DNA of 64,000 nucleotides from Cognatishimia sp. 1_MG-2023. Its GTDB lineage: Bacteria > Pseudomonadota > Alphaproteobacteria > Rhodobacterales > Rhodobacteraceae. Where the stretch lies: the NCBI RefSeq assembly GCF_030548175.1, contig NZ_JAUORX010000012.1, forward strand, positions 16,606 through 80,605. The letters are read 5' to 3'. Positions 18,055-26,660 of this stretch are shown here, one piece after another (position 1 is the stretch's first letter; each line of letters starts with the position of its first letter). Position numbers and translations under genes: made by a program. The notes under the pieces were generated by a model. That model was not told where the DNA came from. It saw only the letters and a list, made by a program, of their open reading frames with translations, and ran no database searches.

Positions 18055-19380
18055 ATGACGGAAAATTCAAAAACTAATAAATTGGCTTCGCGCCGTGGAT
18101 TCCTGAAAACTGCAGGATTAGGGTCTATTGGTGGCGTTGCGGCTGCAAGTTTGGGTACTGCGGCTTCTGCTCAGTCGGGTGAGCCGATTGTTATCGGTGG
18201 CCCTATTCAGATGACTGGTGGCGGTGCTGCGGATGGCATCGAATTTAAGCAAGGCCTTGAGATGGCGGCTGAGGAAATCAATGCGGCTGGCGGTATTTTG
18301 GGGCGTCCTGTTAAGATCGTTGTGGCTGATACGGAATCTGGCGGCGACGACAAAATCACCAGTGCAGGCCAACGCCTGATTGACCGCGACGGCGCAAGCG
18401 CCTTGATCACGGGTTATAACTTTGGCTCTCAGGTGGCGTTGCAGAACGTGGCGGCGGACGCGTCCGTTATCTATATGCATGCTGACACCGCACGTGCGCA
18501 TACATCGCTGGTTGGTGGCGACCCAGAAAAATACTGGTCGTCGTTCATGTATTGCCCATCCGAAGTGTTCTATGGCTTTGCCTATTTGAACTTTATCAAG
18601 AACCTCGAAGAAACAGGCCAATTTACCGGTGCGAATAAAAAGATCGCTTTGGTGACAGGTCCGATTCAGTACTCCATCAACATTGCCAATTCGATCAAAG
18701 AAGAAGCGGCGAAGTATGGGTATGAAATTTCGTTGTACGAGACAGTTGAGGCACCAACAAATGATTGGGGCCCAACTCTGGCGAAAATTCGCGAAGATGA
18801 GCCGGGCTTTATTGTGATTACGCACTTCTTCCCTGGCGACCAAGCGCAATTCATGAAGCAGTTCCTGACAAATCCGACCAACTCTTTGGTCTATTTGCAA
18901 TACGGTGCGTCTTTGGCGGCGTTCCGTGACATCGCCGAAGAGGCTTCGGAAGATGTGCTGTATGCGACAAACATCGGTGTTTTGTCTGGTGATGTTGGCA
19001 CTGATTTCACCGCACGGTATCTTGCGAAATATGGTGAAAAAGCATCGGCAAATGGTGGGGCGCAAACCTATGAAGCGCTGCATATGTTTGCCCAGGCTGC
19101 GGCAATGGCCGGCGGTGTTGGTGAAGCATATGATGATGTGCAGAACAAGAAAATCGCTGATCGTTTGCGGACTATGATCTATCGTGGCCCAACGGGAACA
19201 ATCCGGTTTAACCCGGAAACCCAGCAGGCATATTCCTATCCGGTTGAAACGAATGACCCGTCTTTGGGCATGTCTCATATCTTTAGCCAGATCGAGAAAA
19301 AGGAAGAAAACGGCAAGATCATTTCACCTACGCCATATGGTGTGACCGAGTTCCGGACGCCCAAATGGATTAAGTCATAA
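18055..19380 (+). CDS. Tat-exported Liv/amide-type ABC substrate-binding protein
   Basis: A 441-residue periplasmic binding protein of the Peripla_BP_6 fold, as used by branched-chain amino-acid, urea and short-chain amide importers. The N-terminus carries a twin-arginine signal (SRRGFLKTAG) and a likely cleavage site after TAASA. I chose the ATG at 18055 because GGGAG lies eight bases upstream; ATGs at 18013 and 18049 are less well placed. It heads a complete importer (LivG, LivF, LivH, LivM) that leads into amidase and nitrile hydratase genes, so the ligand is probably an amide, nitrile or product amino acid. Confidence 0.9.
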   Translation: MTENSKTNKLASRRGFLKTAGLGSIGGVAAASLGTAASAQSGEPIVIGGPIQMTGGGAADGIEFKQGLEMAAEEINAAGGILGRPVKIVVADTESGGDDKITSAGQRLIDRDGASALITGYNFGSQVALQNVAADASVIYMHADTARAHTSLVGGDPEKYWSSFMYCPSEVFYGFAYLNFIKNLEETGQFTGANKKIALVTGPIQYSINIANSIKEEAAKYGYEISLYETVEAPTNDWGPTLAKIREDEPGFIVITHFFPGDQAQFMKQFLTNPTNSLVYLQYGASLAAFRDIAEEASEDVLYATNIGVLSGDVGTDFTARYLAKYGEKASANGGAQTYEALHMFAQAAAMAGGVGEAYDDVQNKKIADRLRTMIYRGPTGTIRFNPETQQAYSYPVETNDPSLGMSHIFSQIEKKEENGKIISPTPYGVTEFRTPKWIKS

Positions 19381-19399
19381 TACGGGTGAAAGACTAAAA

Positions 19400-20176
19400 A
19401 TGGACAATCCCGCCCCACATATCCTTGAATGTCGACAGGTTGAACGGCGCTACGGTGCGTTGGCTGCTGTTGATGGCATTGACCTCAAAGTATCCGCTGG
19501 TGAAACCATCGGCATTGGAGGACCAAACGGGGCGGGAAAAACGACCTTTTTTGATCTGATATCAGGCTTGACCGCCGTTAGTGGTGGTCAGGTTCTATAC
19601 AACGGTAAGAGCATTACGGGCGTGCCGCCACATAAGTTGTTTCATATGGGCATGGCGCGAACCTTTCAGGTGACTGACGGTTTCGGCAGCCTGACGGTTT
19701 TGCAAAATATTATGGCCTCTGTCGTAAATGGCAGTGGAAAATCGCGACCCGGTTTGCGATTGACCCGGGCCCACCGTGATAAGTCGATGGCCGTTCTAGA
19801 AGATTACAATCTGGCACATTTAGCAGGGGATCTGGTATCAGATATATCTGCTTTGGATCGCAAAAAGCTGATGGTCGCGACTGCAGTGGTGCATGATCCG
19901 CAGATATTGCTGCTGGACGAACCAGTGGGTGGTTTGGTGCCCGCAGAAATTGATGAATTTATCGAGCTAATGTTCAGCCTACGCAAGCGTGGCATTTCAA
20001 TTGTGTTTATCGAGCATGTGATGCGCTTTCTTATGACGGTCGCAGACAGGGCGCTGATCATGCATCAAGGTAAGCTGATTTATGATGGGACACCGCAGGG
20101 TATCGCCAGCGATCCAACAGTGAAATCTGTTTACTTAGGATCCGAAGCTGACGCGATTGCAGGAGGTGCAGCATGA
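19400..20176 (+). CDS. LivG-type ABC ATPase with degenerate signature motif
   Basis: A 258-residue ATPase of the LivG/UrtD type. Walker A (GGPNGAGKTT, near residue 40) and Walker B (LLLDEPVGGL) are intact. The ABC signature, normally LSxGQ, reads ISALDRKKL instead, without the glycine and glutamine that contact the ATP gamma-phosphate across the dimer. One of the two composite ATP sites formed with the LivF partner may therefore be weak or non-hydrolytic. The gene overlaps livF by four bases (ATGA). Confidence 0.9.
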   Translation: MDNPAPHILECRQVERRYGALAAVDGIDLKVSAGETIGIGGPNGAGKTTFFDLISGLTAVSGGQVLYNGKSITGVPPHKLFHMGMARTFQVTDGFGSLTVLQNIMASVVNGSGKSRPGLRLTRAHRDKSMAVLEDYNLAHLAGDLVSDISALDRKKLMVATAVVHDPQILLLDEPVGGLVPAEIDEFIELMFSLRKRGISIVFIEHVMRFLMTVADRALIMHQGKLIYDGTPQGIASDPTVKSVYLGSEADAIAGGAA

Positions 20177-20883
20177 CAGCTTTGCTTTCTGTGACAGGCC
20201 TAAGTTCTGGCTATCGGCAACAACGGGTCTTGCATGAAATTGATCTCGAGGTTCCGCAAGGCAGTGTATCGGCCATCATCGGGCCTAACGGCCATGGTAA
20301 GTCCACTTTACTCAAAGCGATTTCGGGGTTGCTGCCGAGCTGGTCAGGTGAAACCGTTTTTGACGGTGAGGCCATGCCAAATGGTGCGCCCGAACGCGCG
20401 CGCAGAGGATTGGTATTGGTGCCACAGGGCGATCAACTGTTCATGGGGATGACGGTTGAGGAAAATCTGATGATGGGCGCATTTGCCCGTAAGGATTCTG
20501 GTGCGATCAAAGCCAGCCTAGAAGAGGTATACACGCTATTCCCGCGTCTTTTAGAGCGGCGTACGCAACGCGCCGAAAGCCTTTCTGGCGGAGAGCGGCG
20601 CATGGTTGGTATCGGGCGCGGCATGATGGCGAATGGCAAGTTAATGATGATTGATGAGCCATCCCTAGGTTTAGCGCCATTGATCATTGAGCAAATCTAC
20701 GAGGCTTTGAACGTTCTTGCCACGGGGTCGCGGTCTATCATGGTTGTCGAAGAGAACCCAAGCCGCGTCGCCAATGTCGCCAGCACTTTCCATCTGATGG
20801 ATGGTGGCCGGTTTACTTGGTCAGGAGATGCCGACGCCTTGGCGGGTTCAGGTGACATTCTAAAAACATATCTGGGGGGCTAG
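20173..20883 (+). CDS. LivF-type ABC ATPase
   Basis: A 236-residue ATPase with canonical Walker A (GPNGHGKST), signature (LSGGERRM) and Walker B (MMIDEPSLGLAP). It pairs with the preceding LivG-like subunit; since its own signature is intact, the site it completes should be active. Overlaps livG at its start and is separated from livH by four bases. Confidence 0.92.
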   Translation: MTALLSVTGLSSGYRQQRVLHEIDLEVPQGSVSAIIGPNGHGKSTLLKAISGLLPSWSGETVFDGEAMPNGAPERARRGLVLVPQGDQLFMGMTVEENLMMGAFARKDSGAIKASLEEVYTLFPRLLERRTQRAESLSGGERRMVGIGRGMMANGKLMMIDEPSLGLAPLIIEQIYEALNVLATGSRSIMVVEENPSRVANVASTFHLMDGGRFTWSGDADALAGSGDILKTYLGG

Positions 20884-20887
20884 GGCA

Positions 20888-21766
20888 GTGGATGCAATCT
20901 TACAAATAGTGATCACTGGCCTGACGCTGGGGTCGATGTATGCCTTGGGCTCTGTCGGGCTTGCTCTGACATATGGCACGATGGGCATGTTTAATATGGC
21001 ACATGGCGTCTTTATGACCTTTGGCGCCTATGCCTCTTATACTGCGGCCACGCTTTGGGGTGTGCCATTGCCTTTTGCCATCTTGTTGGGCGTTATGGCT
21101 GGCGGATTTATCGGTGCGTCAATGCATCTGTTTATTGTGCGGTTCATGCTGCACCGTGAAGACTTTCAAACAACAATCATGGTGGCAACGGCCGGTGTCG
21201 CGATCTTGTTCCAAGATTTGATATTAAAGCAATTCGGTGCCTATCCGTTTAAACAGCCCGCGCAGATTGAGGGGCTGTATCGGATCGGCAATACGGTTGT
21301 GACGTATCAATCCCTTGCCATTATGGCGACGGCGGCTGTGTTGATCAGTGCCATGGCTTGGCTGTTAACCAAGACACGGTTTGGTTTGGCCATCCGCGCT
21401 ACCGCGATGAACCAAGATGCGGCCAAACTGATGGGTGTTAAAACAGAGCTGACCTATCTGCAGGTCATGATTATTGCAGGCACTTTGGCGGCGGCGGCTG
21501 GTATTTTGATTTCGTCTTTAGCCAGCCTTTCCCCTGCGATGGGCACCAATCCTTTGATCCGAGCGTTTGTGATCTGTGTTGTTGCCGGATTGGGCAGCGT
21601 GACGGGTGCGGGTTTGGCAGCGATTGCCCTTGGGGTGATGGAAGCTGCGATCGGGTATTACTTTGGTGTGCGATACGGCTTTCCGGTCATGCTGGGGCTG
21701 GTGATCTTGGTGTTGATTTTCAAACCGGCAGGATTGTTCGGAAAACAAGGAGTGGTCCGCGCATGA
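20888..21766 (+). CDS. LivH-type ABC permease
   Basis: A 292-residue membrane permease with about eight hydrophobic segments and the LivH hallmarks (TLGSMYALGSVGLAL opening, NMAHGVFMTFGAY). GTG start five bases after the livF stop. Overlaps the LivM gene by four bases. Part of the importer that begins at 18055. Confidence 0.92.
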   Translation: MDAILQIVITGLTLGSMYALGSVGLALTYGTMGMFNMAHGVFMTFGAYASYTAATLWGVPLPFAILLGVMAGGFIGASMHLFIVRFMLHREDFQTTIMVATAGVAILFQDLILKQFGAYPFKQPAQIEGLYRIGNTVVTYQSLAIMATAAVLISAMAWLLTKTRFGLAIRATAMNQDAAKLMGVKTELTYLQVMIIAGTLAAAAGILISSLASLSPAMGTNPLIRAFVICVVAGLGSVTGAGLAAIALGVMEAAIGYYFGVRYGFPVMLGLVILVLIFKPAGLFGKQGVVRA

Positions 21767-22758
21767 GCCGTCTTACCGATCTACAAAAGAACCTGTTGAT
21801 CTTGGTTGCAGTGCTGTCAGCGATTGCCATGCTGCCGCTGTTCGTGACCCAGCGCTATTTTCTGGGCGAAATCGTTTTGTTCATGATCTGGGCCTCTGTT
21901 GCCGTGCAATGGAATGTATTGTTGGGGCACGCGGGAGTCTTTTCGCTGGGGCAGATGTTGTTCTTTGCGATTGGAGCCTATGCCGTGGGCATGATGGGTG
22001 TCTTTTTGGATATGTCGCCCTGGATGTCTATGCCGATCGGGGCAGTTATTGCAGCCGTGGCAGCATTGGTGATTGGTCTGGCTTGCTTGCGCCTAGAAAC
22101 CGCTTATGTGGCGCTGCTCACTTTTGCGATTGTCTTTATGGTCAGTTCATTGATTAGCACGGATGCTGAATGTTTTCTAACCGAGGGCGGGCTGTGTACC
22201 CCGCTATTCGGTGGCGGCAATGGGTTTTCTGGGTTTGATGATCTTGGCTTTCGCAAGATGCTAAAAGGCAAATGGATCTTGGGGAACTACTTTGTCGTTT
22301 TGGCGGTTCTTGCGGTGTCTTTATGTGCATCTATCTTGGTCATCCATGGGCGGCTTGGTCTTGCGTTCCGCTCGTTAGGAGACAGTCGGATTTATGCCGC
22401 TGCACGGGGCATCAACCGCACTCAGTTTCACATCATCGCATTTGTGATTACTGCGTTTTTCACCGGTCTGACGGGGGCTGTGTATGCCGCACATTTTCGA
22501 TTTGCGGGGCCAAGTTTGTTTGAGTTTTCCAATCTGGTTTTCATCCTTGCGATGATTGTTGTGGGTGGTCTGAAAACGACTTGGGGTCCTGTTTTAGGTG
22601 CCGCTTTGATGATGGTCGTGGTCGAGATCGCCAAGGGCTGGGGTGATGTTCAGAACACGTTAATTGGCATCATATTGATTTTGTTTGTGCTGCTTCTGCC
22701 GAAAGGGATCGCAGGAACAGGGGCAAACTTGCTGAGGAAAGTAACGTCAAAAAGTTGA
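21763..22758 (+). CDS. LivM-type ABC permease
   Basis: A 331-residue membrane permease of the LivM type with about ten hydrophobic segments; the conserved HAGVFSLGQMLFFAIGAY and the arginine-rich cytoplasmic loop near LGDSRIYAAARGIN are present. Last gene of this importer; a 230-base gap follows before the amidase gene, so the catabolic genes may have their own promoter. Confidence 0.92.
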   Translation: MSRLTDLQKNLLILVAVLSAIAMLPLFVTQRYFLGEIVLFMIWASVAVQWNVLLGHAGVFSLGQMLFFAIGAYAVGMMGVFLDMSPWMSMPIGAVIAAVAALVIGLACLRLETAYVALLTFAIVFMVSSLISTDAECFLTEGGLCTPLFGGGNGFSGFDDLGFRKMLKGKWILGNYFVVLAVLAVSLCASILVIHGRLGLAFRSLGDSRIYAAARGINRTQFHIIAFVITAFFTGLTGAVYAAHFRFAGPSLFEFSNLVFILAMIVVGGLKTTWGPVLGAALMMVVVEIAKGWGDVQNTLIGIILILFVLLLPKGIAGTGANLLRKVTSKS

Positions 22759-22856
22759 CGGTCTAGCACCCAAATACCCTGCCAAAACAACCGTTTTATG
22801 ATCTGGCCGTTGCCAGTGATCGCCATAGTCACATCTCGATGAAAGTATCTCACGAC

Positions 22857-22988
22857 ATGATAAACCGATGTTTTTCATACCGACGGGTTCGTATGAGCCG
22901 ACCTTTGGAAAATGTGTCTGATGTACTCGATTCATTACGAAATCTGGGCGTATTGCGCCGCGCCGTTTCCAAGCGGGAGGCCCCGTAA
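22857..22988 (+). CDS. Possible small ORF abutting the amidase gene
   Basis: A 43-residue basic ORF (or 31 residues from the internal ATG at 22893) whose TAA stop directly touches the amidase ATG. It has no recognisable domain and only a weak ribosome-binding site. It could be a leader peptide that couples translation to the amidase, or chance. The rest of the 22759-22988 gap shows nothing I can identify. Confidence 0.25.
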   Translation: MINRCFSYRRVRMSRPLENVSDVLDSLRNLGVLRRAVSKREAP

Positions 22989-24374
22989 ATGTCGGACTTT
23001 GACACTCTTGCAGCAATGGCGGCCAAGTTGGCACGCGGTGAAAGCCGTGCGCGTGATTTATGTGCCCATATGCTGGATCGTATCGCGCGTTTGAACCCAG
23101 CCATTAACGCGTTCAGTGATGTGACCGCGCAAACAGCCATGGCAGAGGCCGCGGCATCAGATCGGCGTCGGGAGGAAAACGCTGTGTTGGGGCCATTGGA
23201 TGGGATCCCCATTGCGGTCAAGGATTTGATCGATACGACACCCGCAGTTTGTAAGGCGGGGCTTGAGCATCGGGCGACATATCGCCCGCAACAAGATGCG
23301 CCTGTGGTGCAGCGATTAAGAGCAGCGGGTGCTGTGATTTTGGGTGTCACCGAAACTGATCCGGGTGCGTTTTCTACGGATACGCCACAGGTCATTAATC
23401 CACTGGATACCCACCGCAGTGTTGGTGGGTCGAGCGGCGGGTCTGGTGCGTCTGTTGCAGCGGGCATGGCCTTTGGCGCGATTGGTACGGACACCGGTGG
23501 TAGTGTGCGTATTCCTGCAGCGTGTTGTTCCACATACGGATTTAAACCGACTTGGGGCAGAATTAGTGCAAGAGGCGTAATGCCATTGGCCCATTCGTTG
23601 GACCATGTGGGGTCATTGGCCCGTTGCGTTGAAGATTTGCAAATCCTTCAATCCGTGCTGGACCCGAATTTGGCAACCGAGGTCGAGGGATCTGTTAATA
23701 AGAAGGTCAGCCTTGGCGTTGCGCATGATTATTTTGGGGATGCAGAGATTGAAATCGCGCGTGCGATGGCTCAGGTGTTAGAGGTCTTAGACGCGGGGCA
23801 AATCGAGTTACGTGGCGTGACCTTGCCCGAGCCCGATGCCGTGATGAAATTTCACATGGTGAACCTGCCAAAAGAAGCCGCTGATTTTCACCTGCAGGCT
23901 TATCCAGAACATTGGTCATCCTATCCAGACTTAGCGCGTGCAACCGTTAAAAAAGGGCAGGGGGTTCGCCCAGCAGACTATGAAACGGCCGAGCGCCTTA
24001 GAGCCAAGGCGCAGGCGCAGGTCGACCAAGCGTTGGAAGATGTTGATGCCATCCTTGTTCCCGTTATGCCAATTGATGCTCCATTACGGGATGCCGTGAC
24101 ATTTGATTTGGATGGAAACACCGTTACTAAATTAGAAGCAACTATTCGGTACACTGCATTGTTCAATCAAACCGGCCATCCGGTTGTTTCAATGCCAGCG
24201 GTGATATTGGACGATGGTCGCTCGGTAAACGTGCAGTTGGTCGGACGGTTGCACAGCGATGCTGATTTATTGGCGCTTGCGCAGGAATTACAGCAGGTGT
24301 TTTCTGTACAAATCGACTACCCTTCGATCATGGAGACACAAGCATTGAGCGCCGGGTCCGTCAGATCAAACTGA
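22989..24374 (+). CDS. Amidase (amidase-signature family)
   Basis: A 461-residue amidase-signature enzyme that hydrolyses amides to carboxylic acid and ammonia. The Ser-cisSer-Lys triad is visible: Lys near 78 (IAVKDL), cis-Ser near 148 (GGSSGGSGAS) and nucleophile Ser near 172 (GTDTGGSVRIPA). GGGAGG lies nine bases upstream of the ATG. It is followed 18 bases later by nitrile hydratase, the classic arrangement in which nitrile is hydrated to amide and then cleaved here. The preceding importer could supply nitrile or amide. Confidence 0.92.
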   Translation: MSDFDTLAAMAAKLARGESRARDLCAHMLDRIARLNPAINAFSDVTAQTAMAEAAASDRRREENAVLGPLDGIPIAVKDLIDTTPAVCKAGLEHRATYRPQQDAPVVQRLRAAGAVILGVTETDPGAFSTDTPQVINPLDTHRSVGGSSGGSGASVAAGMAFGAIGTDTGGSVRIPAACCSTYGFKPTWGRISARGVMPLAHSLDHVGSLARCVEDLQILQSVLDPNLATEVEGSVNKKVSLGVAHDYFGDAEIEIARAMAQVLEVLDAGQIELRGVTLPEPDAVMKFHMVNLPKEAADFHLQAYPEHWSSYPDLARATVKKGQGVRPADYETAERLRAKAQAQVDQALEDVDAILVPVMPIDAPLRDAVTFDLDGNTVTKLEATIRYTALFNQTGHPVVSMPAVILDDGRSVNVQLVGRLHSDADLLALAQELQQVFSVQIDYPSIMETQALSAGSVRSN

Positions 24375-24392
24375 TGTCAAAAGGGGACATGT

Positions 24393-25013
24393 ATGAGCGA
24401 CCATAATCATCATAAAGATCACACGCACGGGCATACGCATGATCCTGTCGAAGACGGTGCGGCGTTGCGGGTGCGGGCCCTCGAAGAACTGGTCATTGCC
24501 AAAGGGCTTGTTGATCCGGCGGCTTTAGACAGTGTCGTTGAATACTATGAGCGTGAAACCGGTCCCCGAAATGGTGCGAGCGTTGTGGCAAAGGCTTGGG
24601 TCGATCCAGAGTTTAAGGCATGGCTGCTCAAAGACGGAACGGCTGCGATCCATTCGATGGGATTCAAAGGGTATCAGGGCGAGCATATGCGGGTGGTCGA
24701 GAACACCGCGGATGTTCATAATGTTATCGTGTGTACCCTATGCTCTTGTTATCCTTGGCCAGTGCTAGGATTACCGCCGGCTTGGTATAAAGGCCCGGCC
24801 TATCGGTCGCGCGTTGTACGTGAACCGCGTGCGGTTTTGGCGGAGTTTGGGCTAACCCTATCTCAGGATATGAAAGTGCAGGTGTGGGATAGCACGGCTG
24901 AAATCCGGTTTATGGTATTACCGCGACGCCCAGAAAACACCGAGGGGCTGAGCGAGGCTGAGTTGGCAGATATGGTCACGCGTGACGGTATGATTGGGAC
25001 AGCAGTCGTCTGA
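24393..25013 (+). CDS. nthA: Nitrile hydratase alpha subunit, cobalt type
   Basis: A 206-residue alpha subunit. The metal-claw motif VCTLCSC (Cys near 114, 117 and 119) has Thr in the second claw position, the pattern associated with cobalt rather than iron (iron type usually VCSLCSC). The two downstream cysteines are expected to be oxidised to sulfinic and sulfenic acids. The extreme N-terminus is histidine-rich, with seven His in the first 16 residues, which is unusual and may help capture metal. Forms an alpha-beta heterodimer or tetramer with the product of the next gene, in the cytoplasm. Confidence 0.95.
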   Translation: MSDHNHHKDHTHGHTHDPVEDGAALRVRALEELVIAKGLVDPAALDSVVEYYERETGPRNGASVVAKAWVDPEFKAWLLKDGTAAIHSMGFKGYQGEHMRVVENTADVHNVIVCTLCSCYPWPVLGLPPAWYKGPAYRSRVVREPRAVLAEFGLTLSQDMKVQVWDSTAEIRFMVLPRRPENTEGLSEAELADMVTRDGMIGTAVV

Positions 25014-25045
25014 TTGACAGCAGCAAGCCGAGAGAGGGGCAGGGA

Positions 25046-25714
25046 ATGGATAACATTCATGATTTGGGCGGGATGCATGGCTTTGGTCCGGTTCCGATTG
25101 AAAGCGAGGGCTATACGTTCAAACATGAATGGCAACGCCGTGCCTTTGGTTTGACCCAATCGCTTGCAGGTAACACGCCATTTTGTGCGGATATGCACCG
25201 TCATAAGATCGAGCAGCTCTCTGCCGTTGATTACTTGCAGATGGATTATTTCGAGAAATGGACTGTCGCGACTTCTGAGTTGATGAAAGACGCGGGTTTG
25301 GTCGATGCGAATGAGTTGGCAACTGGGGTTAAAAGCTTTGCGGTTGACCTGACAAAGCATCCAGCTGTTCGCCCGGATGATTTGGTTAATGCTATGAAAG
25401 TGGGTGGGGACTACACTTTTCCAGCTGAGAGTCGTGTGGCTGCATTTCAGGTGAATGACACTGTGCGCGTGCTTAGCAATTGCCCAAGCGGTCACACCCG
25501 CGTGCCCCGTTATGTGCGTGGTAAAATCGGAACGGTTTGCAACGTTGAGGACGTTTTTCAATTTGCGGATGCAGTTGCAAAAGGGGAGGGCCCAGCACCG
25601 CAGCATTGCTATTTGGTTTTATTTAAAGCCACCGATTTATGGGGCGAAGATGCAGAAGCCCCGGACGATGTTATCTATCTTGATTTAGCGGAGGCCTACC
25701 TTGAGCGCGCCTGA
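25046..25714 (+). CDS. nthB: Nitrile hydratase beta subunit
   Basis: A 222-residue beta subunit with the typical opening (HDLGGMHGFGPV), a helical N-terminal half and a C-terminal SH3-like barrel containing HTRVPRYVRGKIG, whose arginine residues contact the oxidised cysteine claw. Normal length. A ribosome-binding sequence GAGAGGGGCAGGG precedes the ATG. Overlaps the accessory gene by 14 bases, so all three parts are probably made together. Confidence 0.94.
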   Translation: MDNIHDLGGMHGFGPVPIESEGYTFKHEWQRRAFGLTQSLAGNTPFCADMHRHKIEQLSAVDYLQMDYFEKWTVATSELMKDAGLVDANELATGVKSFAVDLTKHPAVRPDDLVNAMKVGGDYTFPAESRVAAFQVNDTVRVLSNCPSGHTRVPRYVRGKIGTVCNVEDVFQFADAVAKGEGPAPQHCYLVLFKATDLWGEDAEAPDDVIYLDLAEAYLERA

Positions 25715-26066
25715 GATCAGCCCCCAAGTTCGGTGCATGGCCGAAGCAACTTTACCCCAACGTGATGAGGGTGAACCGCTCTTTCGTCGGGCGTGGCATG
25801 CGCGTGTTTTTACCTTGATCGTGACACTGGTACACAATGGAAAAATCCCTTGGTTATCGTTTCAGGAACGGCTTGCGACGACGTTAAAAACTCAACAGGA
25901 CAAGCGGGAACCGTTAACCAACGAAGAGATTGATTTGCAATATTTCGATTGTTGGCTTGAAGCCGCTGAGGCGACGTTGTTGGCGGAAGGTTTTGTTGGC
26001 GCCAAAGATATTGCATCGCAAATTGACACAATCAGGCAGTCAGTCTCTGAAATTCGCGCAGGCTGA
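25701..26066 (+). CDS. Nitrile hydratase accessory/activator protein
   Basis: A 121-residue protein resembling the P14K/NhlE-type accessory proteins that deliver cobalt-loaded alpha subunit by subunit swapping. It is visibly related to the N-terminal half of the beta subunit: FRRAWHARVFTLIVTLVHNG here against FKHEWQRRAFGLTQSLAG there, and both have a YF.W helix. It starts at TTG inside the beta gene, preceded by GGAGG seven bases upstream. Presence of this maturation factor supports a functional cobalt enzyme; no cobalt transporter is seen in the window. Confidence 0.88.
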   Translation: MSAPEISPQVRCMAEATLPQRDEGEPLFRRAWHARVFTLIVTLVHNGKIPWLSFQERLATTLKTQQDKREPLTNEEIDLQYFDCWLEAAEATLLAEGFVGAKDIASQIDTIRQSVSEIRAG

Positions 26067-26137
26067 GATCATCAGGGGCAGCGGTTTGGCCTAGCATTCC
26101 TACAGGGTGGTAAACGACCAAAATGTCGGGGAGGTCC

Positions 26138-26182
26138 GCATGATCAACCTGTGCGCAATGCCTAGGTTGATCATGCCGTTTT
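26138..26182 (+). terminator. Terminator after the nitrile hydratase genes
   Basis: A perfect 13-bp stem (GCATGATCAACCT / AGGTTGATCATGC, 13-base loop) followed by CGTTTTA. It is the strongest hairpin in the 26067-26239 gap and should end the amidase/nitrile hydratase transcript. Confidence 0.7.
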
Positions 26183-26239
26183 AATGCGCGCTTGTGAGCA
26201 TGCATGACATTTATGTGGAACTCCCCGTTTGGGCAGTGC

Positions 26240-26626
26240 TTATGTCAGGTTTGGTAGACCGTTCGGGCAATCAATTAGATACCCCCAACCACCATTTTCC
26301 AGCTTTTTGGCCACTTCGGTCGATTGACCTTCTGCCATGACGCTGCCGTCCGGCGCGATAACGCTCCAATTTGCACGAATGAGGGCAATGTCGCCAACAA
26401 TAACTTCGCTGAAGACTTCGCTTTTGATCTCTGGGCGTAATGCCAAGAACCCTTCAAAGGTTGCGCGCGCGCCTTCGATCCCGACGAAAGGTGGCTCTTC
26501 AGGAGGAAAGAAAATGTGACAATCTGGGTGGAACATAGATGTAATGCCGTCCAGATCACCTTCTTGCAAATATGCACCGACGCAATCGGCGATTTCTCGG
26601 GGTTGGTGAGCTATTCGTTTGGTCAT
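26240..26626 (-). CDS. SnoaL/NTF2-like protein
   Basis: A 128-residue protein with the pattern of the SnoaL/nuclear-transport-factor-2 cone fold: an N-terminal helix pair (YLQEGDLDGITSMFHPDC) followed by strands and a hydrophobic pocket. Such proteins include small isomerases, hydrolases and ligand-binding proteins, so function cannot be assigned. It is the last of four small genes read leftward (27867 down to 26240). Confidence 0.7.
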   Translation of the reverse strand: MTKRIAHQPREIADCVGAYLQEGDLDGITSMFHPDCHIFFPPEEPPFVGIEGARATFEGFLALRPEIKSEVFSEVIVGDIALIRANWSVIAPDGSVMAEGQSTEVAKKLENGGWGYLIDCPNGLPNLT

Positions 26627-26660
26627 TTCAGCCTCGTCTTAGATTAGGGGTTTTAGAGTT

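Noticed and set aside
18118..19278. 386-codon minus-strand open frame opposite the Tat-exported binding protein
   Set aside because: Long, but antisense to a clear binding-protein gene, and the sequence is Cys/His/Arg-rich without any recognisable domain; a codon-bias artefact.
22850..23533. 227-codon minus-strand frame opposite the amidase start
   Set aside because: Antisense to the amidase signature region, with Ala/Ser/Arg-rich composition typical of shadow frames.
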